A DNA stretch of 64,000 nucleotides from Cohaesibacter celericrescens. GTDB lineage: Bacteria > Pseudomonadota > Alphaproteobacteria > Rhizobiales > Cohaesibacteraceae. Position numbers and translations under genes: made by a program. The stretch is from assembly GCF_002866925.1 (NCBI RefSeq), contig NZ_PKUQ01000047.1, positions 1-64,000 of the forward strand, read 5' to 3'. Under the pieces are notes generated by a model. The model did not search any database. It had not been told where the DNA came from and worked only from the letters and a program-made list of their open reading frames with translations. Positions 37,674 to 47,414 of this stretch are shown one piece after another; the first letter of the stretch is position 1; every line of letters starts with the position of its first letter.

Positions 37674-38735
37674 CTAGTAAACCAACTCGTCCTCGCCGTT
37701 GCCTTTGGAAATCATAATCTCGCCGCGAGCCGCCAGATCTTTGGCCATGTTGACCATAGCGCCTTGTGACTCGTCTACATCGCGAAGGCGAACCGGACCC
37801 ATGGAGTCCATATCTTCTTGCAGCATGGCTCCGGCGCGTGCGGACATGTTGTCGAAGAACAAGGTGCGAATATTTTCGTTTGCGCCCTTGAGAGCCAGTG
37901 CCAAGCTGTCTTTTTCGATATTCTGGAGCAAGGATTGAACGCCAGTGGAATCCAGTTTTGCCAAATCTTCGAAGGTGAACATCAACTGCTTGATCTTTTC
38001 TGCCGACTCGCGATTCTGCTCTTCCAAAGCAGCCAACAGTCTTGCTTCAGTCTGTCGGTCAAAGTTGTTGAAGATGTCGGCCATTACTTCGTGGGCATCA
38101 CGACGCTGGGTGGTGGAGAGGTTTGACATGAACTCGACGCGGAGGGTCTGTTCAACTTTTTCCAAAACTTCTTTCTGCACCGCTTCCATCGACAACATGC
38201 GGTTGATGACCTCTAGGCCAAAATCTTCCGGCATAATGGACAGCACGCGCGCCGCATGGTCGGACTTGATTTTGGACAATACGACCGCCACGGTTTGCGG
38301 ATATTCGTTCTTGAGATAATTGGCCAGAACATTTTCTTGTACGTTGGAGAGCTTCTCCCACATGTTGCGACCAGCTGGGCCGCGAATTTCTTCCATGATG
38401 ACACTGACGCGCTCTGCTGGCAGGAATGAATTCAATAGCCGCTCTGTGGAGTCGAAATTGCCGTTCACGGCGCCTTTGGAAGACAAGCGGGCCACAAAAT
38501 CAACAACAAGATTATCCATCATGTTGGGCGTGATACCACCCAGTTTGGACATGGCGATAGAGACCTGTTTGATCTCAATGTCGTCCATCCGGCTCCAGAT
38601 AGGGCCACCATAATCGTCGCCAAGCGCCAACAAAAGAATGGCTGCTTTCTCGGCACCGTCCAGTTCACGCTCTTCGTTGTTAACGGAGACCGAAGCACCC
38701 GGATTTGCCAAATTGGCTATTGCACTGCCTGCCAT
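37674..38735 (-). CDS. fliG: Flagellar motor switch protein FliG
   Basis: Rotor protein that contacts the stator and sets torque direction. The 353 residues show FliG N ([22 protein letters not shown]), middle ([27 protein letters not shown]) and C domains ([33 protein letters not shown], written here only to locate it near residues 255-290, containing the torque helix). GAGGT lies seven bases before the ATG. It starts 8 bp after the fliF stop, the usual order in this class. A 105-bp gap separates it from fliH. Confidence 0.96.
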   Translation of the reverse strand: MAGSAIANLANPGASVSVNNEERELDGAEKAAILLLALGDDYGGPIWSRMDDIEIKQVSIAMSKLGGITPNMMDNLVVDFVARLSSKGAVNGNFDSTERLLNSFLPAERVSVIMEEIRGPAGRNMWEKLSNVQENVLANYLKNEYPQTVAVVLSKIKSDHAARVLSIMPEDFGLEVINRMLSMEAVQKEVLEKVEQTLRVEFMSNLSTTQRRDAHEVMADIFNNFDRQTEARLLAALEEQNRESAEKIKQLMFTFEDLAKLDSTGVQSLLQNIEKDSLALALKGANENIRTLFFDNMSARAGAMLQEDMDSMGPVRLRDVDESQGAMVNMAKDLAARGEIMISKGNGEDELVY

Positions 38736-38743
38736 TTTTTACC

Positions 38744-40381
38744 TCACGCCGCGTCTTGAAGCCAAAGGCGAATGATTTTCGCAGCTTCTTCAGGGTTGTC
38801 TTTAACCATTTCACCCACTTTGATCAGGGTGTCGGATTGCAGGGCTCCCTGCATTTGCGCATGCTCAATGGCCTGCATGGTCGGATGTTTTGGATCATTA
38901 TTCTCAGGAGCAGGGATCAATTCCCCATTCTCTGTCTTGATCATTACGACACCGTCTGCTCCAAGGATTGCCTCTGCTTCTTCTTCTTTTTCCGGTTTTT
39001 CGAACATGCGTTTCATCAAGGGGCGCACGACCAGCAAAAGAACCATCAATGTCATGATCAGTAAGATCGCGAGTTCTGCTATTCTGATATAATCGTCTTT
39101 GGTAAAGGCAAAGAGCTCCTCGCCAGCGTCATCGAAGACTGACTCTGGACCTTCTGCAAATTGAAGGTTAATGACTTCAATTTTGTCGCCGCGCCCCTGA
39201 TCAAAACCAACAGCAGAACGAACGAGTGTGGCGATTTGTTCAAGTTCATCTGCTGAGCGTGGCTGATAGACCAATTCGTCATTTGCATTTTTCTCATAAG
39301 CACCGTCCACCAAAACTGCCACAGATAACCGCGAGATCCGTCCGCCCTGCACAACTTCTGTCGTGGTTTTGCGCGAGATTTCATAATTGATGAGCTCTTC
39401 AGTGACGTTGGTGGCTTCTTGACGGCCAGCCGCGTCGCCCTGATTGTCGGCTGCGCCAGGCAGTTCGTTACCCACTGTCACACCGTCGTTGGATTCTTTT
39501 TCCTGACTGTTGGCCTCTTCGCTGCGGGTCTGTGTTGAGCGAACGACTTGTCCGTCCGGATCGAAAGTGTCCGATGTTTCGGTCACTTTATTGAAGTCCA
39601 TCTCCGCGGTGACTTCAATACGGCTGCGACCTTGTCCTACAATAGAGGATACAATATCTTGAACTTGATCGCGCAGGCGACCTTCCATCTGCATCCGGCG
39701 TTCATCTATGCGAGCGGAGAGGAAATTATCCTCATTGCCCCGACCAGAAGCGAGCAAGCGTCCCTTGCCGTCGATAATGGTTACATTCTGTGGCTCAAGG
39801 CCTTCAACGGCCGAACCGACCAAATGCTGGATTGCCTGAATTTGAGAATCGTTGAGGCTCCCCTGAAGCTTGACCGCGATGGAGGCTGTCGGCGTTTTCT
39901 GCTCGCGTTTGAATAGCTGGCGCTTCGGTAGGACCAGATGTACTCGTGCTTGACGCACGTTGCGAATGGTGCGTATGGAGCGCGAGAGCTCGCCTTCAAG
40001 AGCGCGCAGGTGATTGATATTCTGCACAAAGCTGGTGGTGCCCAGGGTTTCGCTTTTGTCAAAAATTTCATATCCGACGTTGCCGCCGTTTGGCAGGCCA
40101 CTTTCGGCCATTTGCATGCGCAGCTTCAGGATTTGGTCCTTGGGAGCTAGGATGACGGCGCCATCATTGCGTATTTCATGGACCACATTTTGTGCTTCAA
40201 GCAATTTGCTGATTTGGATGGAGTCCTCAAAGGAAATGTCGGTATAGAGCGGGGAGAGTGTTGGCTCGGCAACGCGCACCATGATGAAGGCAAAGAAACC
40301 CACCAAAGCAGCGGTCACCACACCCATAGCCGCAATCCGGGTAGGACCAAGCGTTTTGAGGAAATCGAGAATGCCGTTCAC
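38744..40381 (-). CDS. fliF: Flagellar MS-ring protein FliF
   Basis: Builds the inner-membrane MS ring on which the rotor and export gate assemble. The 545 residues have membrane helices near 14-34 and 440-465 and the YscJ/FliF ring domains between them (LSPLYTDISFEDSIQISKLL, HLVLPKRQLFKREQKTPTAS). The C-terminal cytoplasmic tail, which binds FliG, ends in AAKIIRLWLQD. The start codon is GTG (40381) with AAGG nine bases upstream. First gene of the operon fliF-fliG-fliH-fliN-flbD-flhA; two perfect CtrA boxes lie 66-103 bp upstream. Confidence 0.96.
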   Translation of the reverse strand: MNGILDFLKTLGPTRIAAMGVVTAALVGFFAFIMVRVAEPTLSPLYTDISFEDSIQISKLLEAQNVVHEIRNDGAVILAPKDQILKLRMQMAESGLPNGGNVGYEIFDKSETLGTTSFVQNINHLRALEGELSRSIRTIRNVRQARVHLVLPKRQLFKREQKTPTASIAVKLQGSLNDSQIQAIQHLVGSAVEGLEPQNVTIIDGKGRLLASGRGNEDNFLSARIDERRMQMEGRLRDQVQDIVSSIVGQGRSRIEVTAEMDFNKVTETSDTFDPDGQVVRSTQTRSEEANSQEKESNDGVTVGNELPGAADNQGDAAGRQEATNVTEELINYEISRKTTTEVVQGGRISRLSVAVLVDGAYEKNANDELVYQPRSADELEQIATLVRSAVGFDQGRGDKIEVINLQFAEGPESVFDDAGEELFAFTKDDYIRIAELAILLIMTLMVLLLVVRPLMKRMFEKPEKEEEAEAILGADGVVMIKTENGELIPAPENNDPKHPTMQAIEHAQMQGALQSDTLIKVGEMVKDNPEEAAKIIRLWLQDAA

Positions 40382-40446
40382 ACTACTAACCTTGCCGCTT
40401 TTAGGGACAGAAACAAATCACTAGGCAATATTTTCCTAGGTGATGG

Positions 40447-40484
40447 TTAACAAGGTGTTAAGGAAGTGGTTAACAGATGGTTAA
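40447..40484. promoter_or_regulatory. Two tandem CtrA boxes upstream of fliF
   Basis: TTAA-CAAGGTG-TTAA (40447-40461) and TTAA-CAGATGG-TTAA (40470-40484) both match the CtrA consensus TTAA-N7-TTAA exactly, 23 bp apart centre to centre, about two helical turns. They lie 66-103 bp before the fliF start, in the 65-bp-plus leader expected for a promoter. Confidence 0.85.
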
Positions 40485-40690
40485 TGCCGCAAAATGGGGT
40501 TGTATATTGGACATTTTTTTTGGGAAAAACCGGAGATTTGTGCGCTGCGCTTTGTATAACGCCGTTTGACAAGCGCTTGAGGGGGCGTTGACATTTATTT
40601 TTCAAACAAAAGGCCCTTGCCAATTTTGACAATGCTTCGTTCTAAAAATCTGTTTTTTGGCCCGGAATTGATGTGTATGCCGAACAATAA

Positions 40691-40720
40691 AAAAAGGTCG
40701 AGGGAAGCCCTCGACCTTTT
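40691..40720 (-). terminator. Terminator of sciP
   Basis: AAAAGGTCGAGGG and CCCTCGACCTTTT pair perfectly around AAG; on the minus strand the stem is followed by seven T. It begins 43 bp after the sciP stop. The A-rich flank means it may also work on the plus strand. Confidence 0.9.
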
Positions 40721-40762
40721 CAATATAGTCAACAGCTCGGATTACTCCGAGATGAATTTTTC

Positions 40763-41035
40763 TTACCGATATTGTTGAACTCGCGTCGCTCTCAAACCTG
40801 CCAGACCATGCTGATCTATGGAACTTTGCCAGCTGAGAAATTCCTCAACTGTCAAAGTGTATTTCTGGCAAGCCTCTTCCAAGCTTAACAAGCCGCCACG
40901 AACAGCAGCAACAACTTCGGCTTTGCGTCTGATAACCCACCGTCTTGTATTTTCGGGTGGAAGATCAGCCACGGTCAAAGGACTCCCATCGGGGCCGATG
41001 ACATATTTTACTCTCGCACGTACTTGATCGGTCAT
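40763..41035 (-). CDS. sciP: CtrA inhibitory protein SciP (DUF1153)
   Basis: Small DNA-binding-fold protein that in Caulobacter binds CtrA and blocks its activation of target promoters after division. The 90 residues fit DUF1153: VKYVIGPDGSPLTVADLPP, then TRRWVIRRKAEVVAAVRGGL and SLEEACQKYTLTVEEFLSWQ, a trihelical helix-turn-helix-like core. Normal family length. It sits between the fliF and fliK operons, monocistronic, with its own terminator. Likely to set the window of fliF expression with CtrA, an inference from the Caulobacter circuit. Confidence 0.92.
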   Translation of the reverse strand: MTDQVRARVKYVIGPDGSPLTVADLPPENTRRWVIRRKAEVVAAVRGGLLSLEEACQKYTLTVEEFLSWQSSIDQHGLAGLRATRVQQYR

Positions 41036-41316
41036 TGTACTCTCACACTCAACCTGACCTCATCACAGTTGAGAATAGAACAATGCCTTTAAAAAAGGAC
41101 TAAGCCTCTGGATACACTTTGGTAATCATTTTTATCAAATTGGAGTGGTTTTTGCAGAATGAGAAAATCTGCGGGCAAAAGCCTGAAATGACATCGCTTT
41201 TAAAGATTGCCAGTTTATTAACTATAACGAACAAAGAACGCCATCAGTTGCACAATGCAAGGATTGGGGCAATCGGCTTGGGCAAAGGTTTGGCGCTCTT
41301 TAGGATTTTGCTTTGA

Positions 41317-41997
41317 TCAGCTTGTTGTTGTTGTTGTCGATGAGGTGCCTACATATTTGATCTGAGAGGTTGGTACCTTCTGGCCATTTACCAACAACAT
41401 GGGTTCACTGGATGTAAGATCAACATTTTCGACAACGCCAGTGGTATCGCTCGTGATGCTCAAGGCGTTGCCGTCCTCATCCTTGGCGTCTATCTGAATG
41501 GAGTAGGTGCCTTTGCCCATACGGTTGCCAGATCCGTCGGTACCATCCCATTTGTAGGATTGTTCTCCTGACGAAATGGACACGTCTGGCTGGTAGGATA
41601 CTATCTCGCCCGCTTCATTGCGGATCGTGATGTTGGCGGTGCCTTTCTCGCTGGTGGAAAAGGCAAAATTTGTGCTGCCAAAATCCGATAGATAGCCTTG
41701 GGACCCATTGATTGTTACCGTGGTGCCAACGAAATTCAATACACCCAACGCGTTTGATGACGTCATCATGGATGCCAGATTTTCCAGTTGTTCGTTGGAT
41801 TTGATCTGTTGTTCCACCGCGGAATATTGAACCAGTTGTTCTGTGAACTGGCTGGAATCCATTGGCTCCATTGGGTCTTGGTTTTGCAGCTGTGTTGTTA
41901 GAAGTGTCAGAAAGGTCTCGTAGTTTCCAATCAAATCTGCTTGATCGGTGGTGCCTGCGCTAACAGCTTGGGATGTAATAGATCCGATGGTTGTCAT
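41317..41997 (-). CDS. flgD: Flagellar hook cap protein FlgD
   Basis: Scaffold at the tip of the growing hook. The 226 residues contain the FlgD N-terminal signature (FLTLLTTQLQNQDPMEPMDS, then FTEQLVQYSAVEQQ) and the C-terminal FLG-D/FlgD-Ig region (YKWDGTDGSGNRMGKGTYSI). The protein ends in a serine/threonine-rich tail. It lies 22 bp after fliK on the same strand, so both are likely read from the sigma-54 promoter at 44304. The hook gene flgE, often next, is not present in this window. Confidence 0.94.
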   Translation of the reverse strand: MTTIGSITSQAVSAGTTDQADLIGNYETFLTLLTTQLQNQDPMEPMDSSQFTEQLVQYSAVEQQIKSNEQLENLASMMTSSNALGVLNFVGTTVTINGSQGYLSDFGSTNFAFSTSEKGTANITIRNEAGEIVSYQPDVSISSGEQSYKWDGTDGSGNRMGKGTYSIQIDAKDEDGNALSITSDTTGVVENVDLTSSEPMLLVNGQKVPTSQIKYVGTSSTTTTTS

Positions 41998-42019
41998 GTT
42001 TAGCTCTCCGAAAAAGCGA

Positions 42020-44269
42020 TCAAATTACGAGGTTGAGCCCGTTCGTGGCGACATAGGCGCCCGAATGCTGAGGCTCAAGAATGGAAGGGGTGGGGACGTC
42101 TTCAACTGGGCGTTTGTCGGCGTTGTTTGCAGCCTCCTGATCGAACGGCTCATTGCCGTTTTGCGCCATTTGTTGTCCCTTGCCTCCCTGATCCATCAGC
42201 GAGAACTCCATGCCCTGTTTGTCTAGCGTCAACCCACTTTGTTGTAGGCTTCTTTCCAGTGTGCGCTGGTCGCGCATTAGAAAGTCCAGTGTTTCTGATT
42301 TCTCTACAAACATATGTGCGCGGGTTTGGCCATCAGACCCGATGGTCAGGCGCACATCCACCTTGCCCAAATCTGCCGGGTCTAGCCTGATTTCAAATCG
42401 GGTCTCGCCTTTTCCCGCAAATTTCGAAATCTGTGCGGCAAGTGCCTGCGAGTTGGCCATTACTGCTTGTTGGGGAATTTGGCCTGTCCGCGTGAAGCTC
42501 TCCATGCCGGTCAACCGAACTGTAGAGGCCTCCCCCTGCATTGGAATGCTTGCGTCCATTTTTATGGTTTGGTCCGATTGCATGGCCAGATCTTTAAAGC
42601 CGGTTTGTCCCTCGACTTGCGCCATCATTTTGGAGAAAGCCTCGCCTTTGGGCGCGCGACTTGGTGCTGGTTTGTTTTGCTCGCCTGTGCTTGCGGTTGC
42701 ATCGGGCTGCGACAGTCCCGCTGATTTCTGACCAGTTGATTGCTCATCTGTCGTCGATCCATCAGAACCGTTTGTGTTTACTGGGGCTGTGCTGGCTTGC
42801 AAGCTGGCTGCTGTCGCTGTTTGCGATTTCTGGGCCTGTGCTGACGTTGCTATGGTTTGTACACCAGATTGTTCCGCCGATTTTGCCTCTGACTTTCCTG
42901 TCGGTTTTCGGGCTGGTGCCTCTGTCTGCTGAGGCTGTGCAAGTGTGTCTGTACCAACTGCCGAATTGATAGCTGTTTGAACGTTGGCCTGTTCAGTTGG
43001 CAGTTGCTCTGGGCCCTCGCTCGGCACCATTTCAGCCGCAGTTGGGGCAACATCAATGGTCTCTCGCTGAGAGAGTGTCGCTTTAGGAATTGTCTGTTCA
43101 TCCAATCGCCCGGTCCCATTGGCTTCAATAGGGGGCGTTTGTGTTTCGCTCGTCTGCATCTTGCTTTGGATGTTGGCCTCGCTCTCTGTCATATCTGGAG
43201 CAGGGGCTTGTACTGAGGCCGTGAGATCTGCGATTGCGGGCGGTTGATCTGGTTGCTGAATCGCGCCTGCGTCCCCGATGTCAGTGGAGGCCACTCCTGC
43301 TTGAAGCATCGTGAGGTCTGGAGCGTCCTTGATACCTTCGCCTATCGGAGATTGCTCTGTATTCTGGGAAAACGGCGCAGGCTGCGGCATGTTAATTTCT
43401 ACGCTGGAGGGTGATTGGCTCGGCGTCAGGTAAGAGGCCGTCACTGGCTGTGCAGGAACCGCTGCATGTACGTCGCCGTTGGCTGAATTGAGGCCTTGGG
43501 CCAATTGGTCAGCAATAGCACGCTCTGGCTGGTGCCCGTTTTTTTTGGGGAGGGAGCTTGTTTCTAACTCCGCTGGAGCGCCAGAAACCTCTGTCGTTGT
43601 TTTGAATCGATTTTCAGACGATAGTGGTTGTCCACCAGACAAAGCCGATTTGACATTTGCGTCGGCCTGAATCGTTGGTACGGTCGTGCTGTCGCCTTGG
43701 GCCGAGGAATCAGAAGCATCCACCGCAGCCAGAATTTGTCCATCATTACCCATTGTGATGGGCAATGTGATCGAACCATCGCCTTGCTGTGCGGCGGTTG
43801 CTTGAGTCTGGGTGTTTGATGCCGCAGTGATGCCGCCGATGAGCCCTGTGTCCGCGTTGACACCGTCATTCACCGGTTCTGATTCTGTGGATTGTGGTGT
43901 CGGCTCTGTTTCAGCATTGATCGCGCGTTGTTTGGAATTTCCGTTTGGATTCAGTTCAGAGGCATTCTGAGCCTGATGCGTTGTATCGGTTTTTGGGTCA
44001 GGGCGCTGGTTTATCGAGGCACCGATTGGCGCCTCTTTTACTTGGGACGCATCTTTCTTGCTCTTGTCATTGCGCACAGGCTCCTGAAGTGTATGCGACT
44101 TGGACGTAGCACCTGAATCATGCTGTTGCCGCTTCGATGTGCTGCTATTTTCTAGATGACGTTCGAAATTCGCAGACGACGCAACGCTCGCACGGCTAGC
44201 TTGTTGTCGGGGTGCCGGTGCCGAAGGGGTGGCTATTGTGTCGATCAAGCCAGAATACTGAGATACCAT
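42020..44269 (-). CDS. fliK: Flagellar hook-length control protein FliK
   Basis: Secreted ruler that stops hook growth and switches export specificity. The 749 residues are mostly a low-complexity Gln/Ala/Pro/Ser-rich ruler region, followed by the conserved C-terminal domain at about residues 620-710 (RFEIRLDPADLGKVDVRL and AHMFVEKSETLDFLMRDQ). The length is long for FliK but such rulers vary widely. The ATG at 44269 (MVSQYSGLID) has GAGG seven bases upstream; the frame stays open 39 bases further. A sigma-54-type promoter is centred about 43 bp upstream, and flgD follows after 22 bp. Confidence 0.9.
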   Translation of the reverse strand: MVSQYSGLIDTIATPSAPAPRQQASRASVASSANFERHLENSSTSKRQQHDSGATSKSHTLQEPVRNDKSKKDASQVKEAPIGASINQRPDPKTDTTHQAQNASELNPNGNSKQRAINAETEPTPQSTESEPVNDGVNADTGLIGGITAASNTQTQATAAQQGDGSITLPITMGNDGQILAAVDASDSSAQGDSTTVPTIQADANVKSALSGGQPLSSENRFKTTTEVSGAPAELETSSLPKKNGHQPERAIADQLAQGLNSANGDVHAAVPAQPVTASYLTPSQSPSSVEINMPQPAPFSQNTEQSPIGEGIKDAPDLTMLQAGVASTDIGDAGAIQQPDQPPAIADLTASVQAPAPDMTESEANIQSKMQTSETQTPPIEANGTGRLDEQTIPKATLSQRETIDVAPTAAEMVPSEGPEQLPTEQANVQTAINSAVGTDTLAQPQQTEAPARKPTGKSEAKSAEQSGVQTIATSAQAQKSQTATAASLQASTAPVNTNGSDGSTTDEQSTGQKSAGLSQPDATASTGEQNKPAPSRAPKGEAFSKMMAQVEGQTGFKDLAMQSDQTIKMDASIPMQGEASTVRLTGMESFTRTGQIPQQAVMANSQALAAQISKFAGKGETRFEIRLDPADLGKVDVRLTIGSDGQTRAHMFVEKSETLDFLMRDQRTLERSLQQSGLTLDKQGMEFSLMDQGGKGQQMAQNGNEPFDQEAANNADKRPVEDVPTPSILEPQHSGAYVATNGLNLVI

Positions 44270-44303
44270 TATCATCCTCACTGCGCAGTGTTGATGATAA
44301 GTA

Positions 44304-44320
44304 TTCAAGAATTGTGCCAG
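44304..44320 (-). promoter_or_regulatory. Sigma-54 promoter of fliK-flgD
   Basis: On the minus strand TGGCAC-AATTC-TTGAA, close to the -24/-12 consensus TGGCAC-N5-TTGCA with one mismatch in the -12 element. The expected start (near 44293) leaves a leader of about 25 bases before the fliK ATG. A (TA)n run lies just upstream at 44337-44350. Confidence 0.65.
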
Positions 44321-44565
44321 AAATTATTTTATAAATTATATATATATATCAATGTCTTGAGTTGTTTGTTGGATGGATGTTATGATGCGCAAGGGTCAGA
44401 AATTGCCGTGCTATGGCAAAAACTGCCGAGCTGATCCAATGATTTTTCCCATTTGTGCTTTCAAATCAGCCCAAAGACGCTATATAAGAGCCAAATGTAG
44501 TGTCGGCAGCTCAACAAAGAGGACCAGAGCGGCTGTCGATAGAAATAACAGAATGGAATCGATTG

Positions 44566-45738
44566 ATGTTGAACAGTCTCGATTTGCCTGGTCGCCCCGA
44601 AGACACCCGTGTTGTTGTTGCTATGTCTGGCGGAGTGGATTCGTCGGTCACTGCAGCTTTGCTGAAACACCAGGGGTATGACGTCATTGGCGTGACCCTG
44701 CAACTGTATGATCATGGTAAGGCAATGCACCGGACCGGTGCCTGTTGTGCTGGTCAGGATATTCAAGATGCGCGCCGTGTGGCCGAGCATCTGGATATAC
44801 CGCACTATGTGTTGGATTATGAAAGCCGTTTCAAAGAAGCGGTGATTGATCGCTTTGCCGAAAGCTATCTGGCAGGGGAGACCCCTGTGCCTTGCGTGAC
44901 ATGCAACCAGACGGTCAAATTTGAAGACCTGCTGGCAACCGCAAAAGAATTTGGTGCCGACGCGATGGCGACGGGGCATTATATTGCTTCCAAGCAAGTT
45001 GGTAACCGGCGGGTGCTAACCCGACCGACCGACGAAGATCGCGATCAGACCTATTTTCTTTTTGCGACCACTCAGGATCAGATCAATTTTTTACGCTTTC
45101 CTCTGGGTGGTATGCCTAAGCCTGAGGCCCGTGCCTTGGCGCGGGAACTTGGTTTGAGCGTGGCTGACAAGCAGGACAGTCAGGACATTTGTTTTGTGCC
45201 GACAGGCAAATATACAGATGTAATAGAGCGGCTGCATCCCGGTGCAGCGGAGCCGGGCGATATTGTGCATATTGATGGCAGTGTGCTTGGTGAGCATAAA
45301 GGCATCATTCGCTATACGGTTGGCCAGCGGCGTGGCCTTGGTATTTCATCAAGCGATCCACTTTATGTGGTCAAGCTGGATGCCGTGCGCAAACAGGTGA
45401 TTGTCGGGCCGCGCGAAGCGTTGGTGACGCGCCGGTTAAAGCTACGTGAAGTCAACTGGCTAGGGCCTCAGACCTTTGCAGAGTTTCCTGAAACCGGCAT
45501 GGAAATCTATGCTAAGGTCCGGTCTACCCGTCCGCCAAAACAAGCCTTGCTCTATGCAAAGGCAGACGGTGGTTTTGAGGTTGAGCTTTTGGATGGCGAA
45601 GAGGGTGTTGCCCCCGGTCAGGCATGCGTGTTCTATAGCGGTATCGAGCCGGAGGCCCAGCTTTGGGGTGGGGCATGGATCGCCAGTACCCAGACCGATG
45701 TGGCTATCCCCGATGTGGTTGGCACTGCTGCTGAATAG
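44566..45738 (+). CDS. mnmA: tRNA-specific 2-thiouridylase
   Basis: Enzyme that puts sulfur on U34 of Lys, Glu and Gln tRNAs, using ATP. Seen: the PP-loop [32 protein letters not shown], the catalytic cysteine in [12 protein letters not shown], the second cysteine in SQDICFVP, and [11 protein letters not shown]. From the ATG at 44566 (MLNSLDLPG) it has 391 residues, a normal length; the frame is open another 66 bases upstream without conservation. It is monocistronic, with a strong terminator 38 bp downstream, and divergent from fliK. Confidence 0.95.
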   Translation: MLNSLDLPGRPEDTRVVVAMSGGVDSSVTAALLKHQGYDVIGVTLQLYDHGKAMHRTGACCAGQDIQDARRVAEHLDIPHYVLDYESRFKEAVIDRFAESYLAGETPVPCVTCNQTVKFEDLLATAKEFGADAMATGHYIASKQVGNRRVLTRPTDEDRDQTYFLFATTQDQINFLRFPLGGMPKPEARALARELGLSVADKQDSQDICFVPTGKYTDVIERLHPGAAEPGDIVHIDGSVLGEHKGIIRYTVGQRRGLGISSSDPLYVVKLDAVRKQVIVGPREALVTRRLKLREVNWLGPQTFAEFPETGMEIYAKVRSTRPPKQALLYAKADGGFEVELLDGEEGVAPGQACVFYSGIEPEAQLWGGAWIASTQTDVAIPDVVGTAAE

Positions 45739-45775
45739 GGCAGTCCTATAAAGCATTTTCAATCAAATGATTATT

Positions 45776-45806
45776 AAAAGGCCGACCCTAACGGGTTGGC
45801 CTTTTT
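45776..45806 (+). terminator. Terminator of mnmA
   Basis: AAAAGGCCGACCC and GGGTTGGCCTTTT form a 13-pair stem (one G-T) around TAAC, ending in TTTTT. Confidence 0.88.
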
Positions 45807-45929
45807 GTTTGTCGGGGTGACTGGGATGGCGCTGGCCACGCGCGGGCTAACACGGCTTTTATGCCGTGCGTTTTGTTTTGAGTGGCGCTTGGATTGGCCA
45901 ATGAGAAAGCACAATGGCTGTTTCAGATC

Positions 45930-47414
45930 TCAATCCGGGCTCCCGGGCTCTGTTTGGATGCCGAGGTCCTTTAGGGTGACGATGCGGTTGCCGCGCAGAT
46001 CGTTGGCGCACACCAAGAAACCGCGTTCTTCCATATAGGTGAGGAGGAAGCGGGCGCGGGACGGAGAGCGCGTGCCATAGGCGGTGGCCAGTTCCAAATT
46101 GGTAGGGCAAGGCTTTTTGCCCAAGGCGGCCTTTGACAGCAAGAGATACACGCCGCGCATATCCTCGGGCAACTGGTCTGCGATGGTTCCCGCCTGTTTC
46201 CATTGGTCTTCGTCGAGGGATTCTTCTATTTCATCAACACCAGCGCGGGCAACGGCGAGCAGTTGACGAAACTCCTGCAAATCCGGTGTGGTTTTGAAGC
46301 TTTTGTCGATGCGGCAACGGACTTGAAAATCCTGATAAAGCACAGATACTGGCTGGAAAGCGGCTTCAGGCTCTGCCAATAAGTCCACAAGGATCGCATG
46401 CAGGATTTCGTCGCGTTCTTGTGCGCTAATACCTGGATCCAGATCCAACTGAGGTTCTGTTTCTCCCGCAAATTTTTCATCCAGACGCAAGGTTGCTAAC
46501 TGATGCAGGACCTGCTCGGTTGTCTGGGTAGGGGGGGCAATAGCCCGCCTTGGTTCATCGCCTGTGCCGGGCTTGAACAGCAAGTCATCAAAATTCTCGC
46601 GGTTTAGCTCTGGCATCGGCATTAATTTGGGGCTGGATGAGCGGGCTGAGGTTTCAACTGCGCCAATCTTGACGGTTTCTGAGCGCCGATAAAGGGCTGG
46701 GCCGAGCGCGACAAAATGGCCGCGATCAAGGTTGCGGAATGTTTCGGCCTGACGACGCTCGAGTCCCAACAAATCAGCGGCGCGGGCCATGTCGATATCG
46801 AGAAAAGTTCGACCCATCAGGAAGTTGGATGCCTCGGCAGCGACGTTTTTTGCCAGCTTTGCCAAGCGTTGTGTGGCTATTACGCCTGCCAGTCCGCGTT
46901 TGCGACCACGGCACATCAGGTTGGTCATGGCAGCGAGCGAAGTGCGGCGTGCTTCCTCGCTGACTTCGCCGCCTGCAGCTGGGGCAAACAGTTGGGCTTC
47001 ATCGACCACCACAAGGGCGGGATACCAATAGTCACGGTCAATATCAAACAGGCCATTGAGGAAAGCGGCAGCTGCGCGCATTTGCCGGTCTGCGTCCAGG
47101 CCTTCGAGGTTCAGAACCGCAGAGATCCGGTGCTGACGTACACGGGCAGCGATCATGCTGAGATCGGCTTCTGTGCCGACGGCATCAACCACCGCATGGC
47201 CGTATTTCTCGGCCAAGGTGACAAAATCTCCTTCGGGGTCAATGACAATCTGTTGCACCCATTTGGCGCTCTGTTCGAGCAAGCGACGTAGCAAATGGGA
47301 TTTGCCCGACCCGGAATTGCCCTGCACCAAAAGACGCGTTGCCAGTAATTCTTCGAGATCCATGTGCGCCGGTTGGCCCAATTTTATGGTCCCCAGATCA
47401 ATGCTGACGGTCAT
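45930..47414 (-). CDS. HerA/DUF87-like ATP-binding protein
   Basis: P-loop ATPase of the HerA/FtsK-like DUF87 group. In 494 residues: Walker A VQGNSGSGKSHLLRRLLEQ near residue 31, IVIDPEGDFVTL, Walker B PALVVVDEAQLFAP near 135, and the sensor-like VIATQRLAKLAKNVAAEA. The C-terminal third lacks known motifs until a winged-helix-like segment (PTNLELATAYGTRSPSRARF) near the end. HerA proteins usually pair with the nuclease NurA in DNA end processing or with other nucleases in defence; no NurA is adjacent. It is convergent with mnmA and divergent from the EamA gene. Biological role unknown. Confidence 0.78.
   Translation of the reverse strand: MTVSIDLGTIKLGQPAHMDLEELLATRLLVQGNSGSGKSHLLRRLLEQSAKWVQQIVIDPEGDFVTLAEKYGHAVVDAVGTEADLSMIAARVRQHRISAVLNLEGLDADRQMRAAAAFLNGLFDIDRDYWYPALVVVDEAQLFAPAAGGEVSEEARRTSLAAMTNLMCRGRKRGLAGVIATQRLAKLAKNVAAEASNFLMGRTFLDIDMARAADLLGLERRQAETFRNLDRGHFVALGPALYRRSETVKIGAVETSARSSSPKLMPMPELNRENFDDLLFKPGTGDEPRRAIAPPTQTTEQVLHQLATLRLDEKFAGETEPQLDLDPGISAQERDEILHAILVDLLAEPEAAFQPVSVLYQDFQVRCRIDKSFKTTPDLQEFRQLLAVARAGVDEIEESLDEDQWKQAGTIADQLPEDMRGVYLLLSKAALGKKPCPTNLELATAYGTRSPSRARFLLTYMEERGFLVCANDLRGNRIVTLKDLGIQTEPGSPD

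Noticed and set aside
44333..44350. AT-dinucleotide run upstream of fliK
   Set aside because: A short simple repeat; probably just AT-rich promoter-flanking DNA rather than a functional element.
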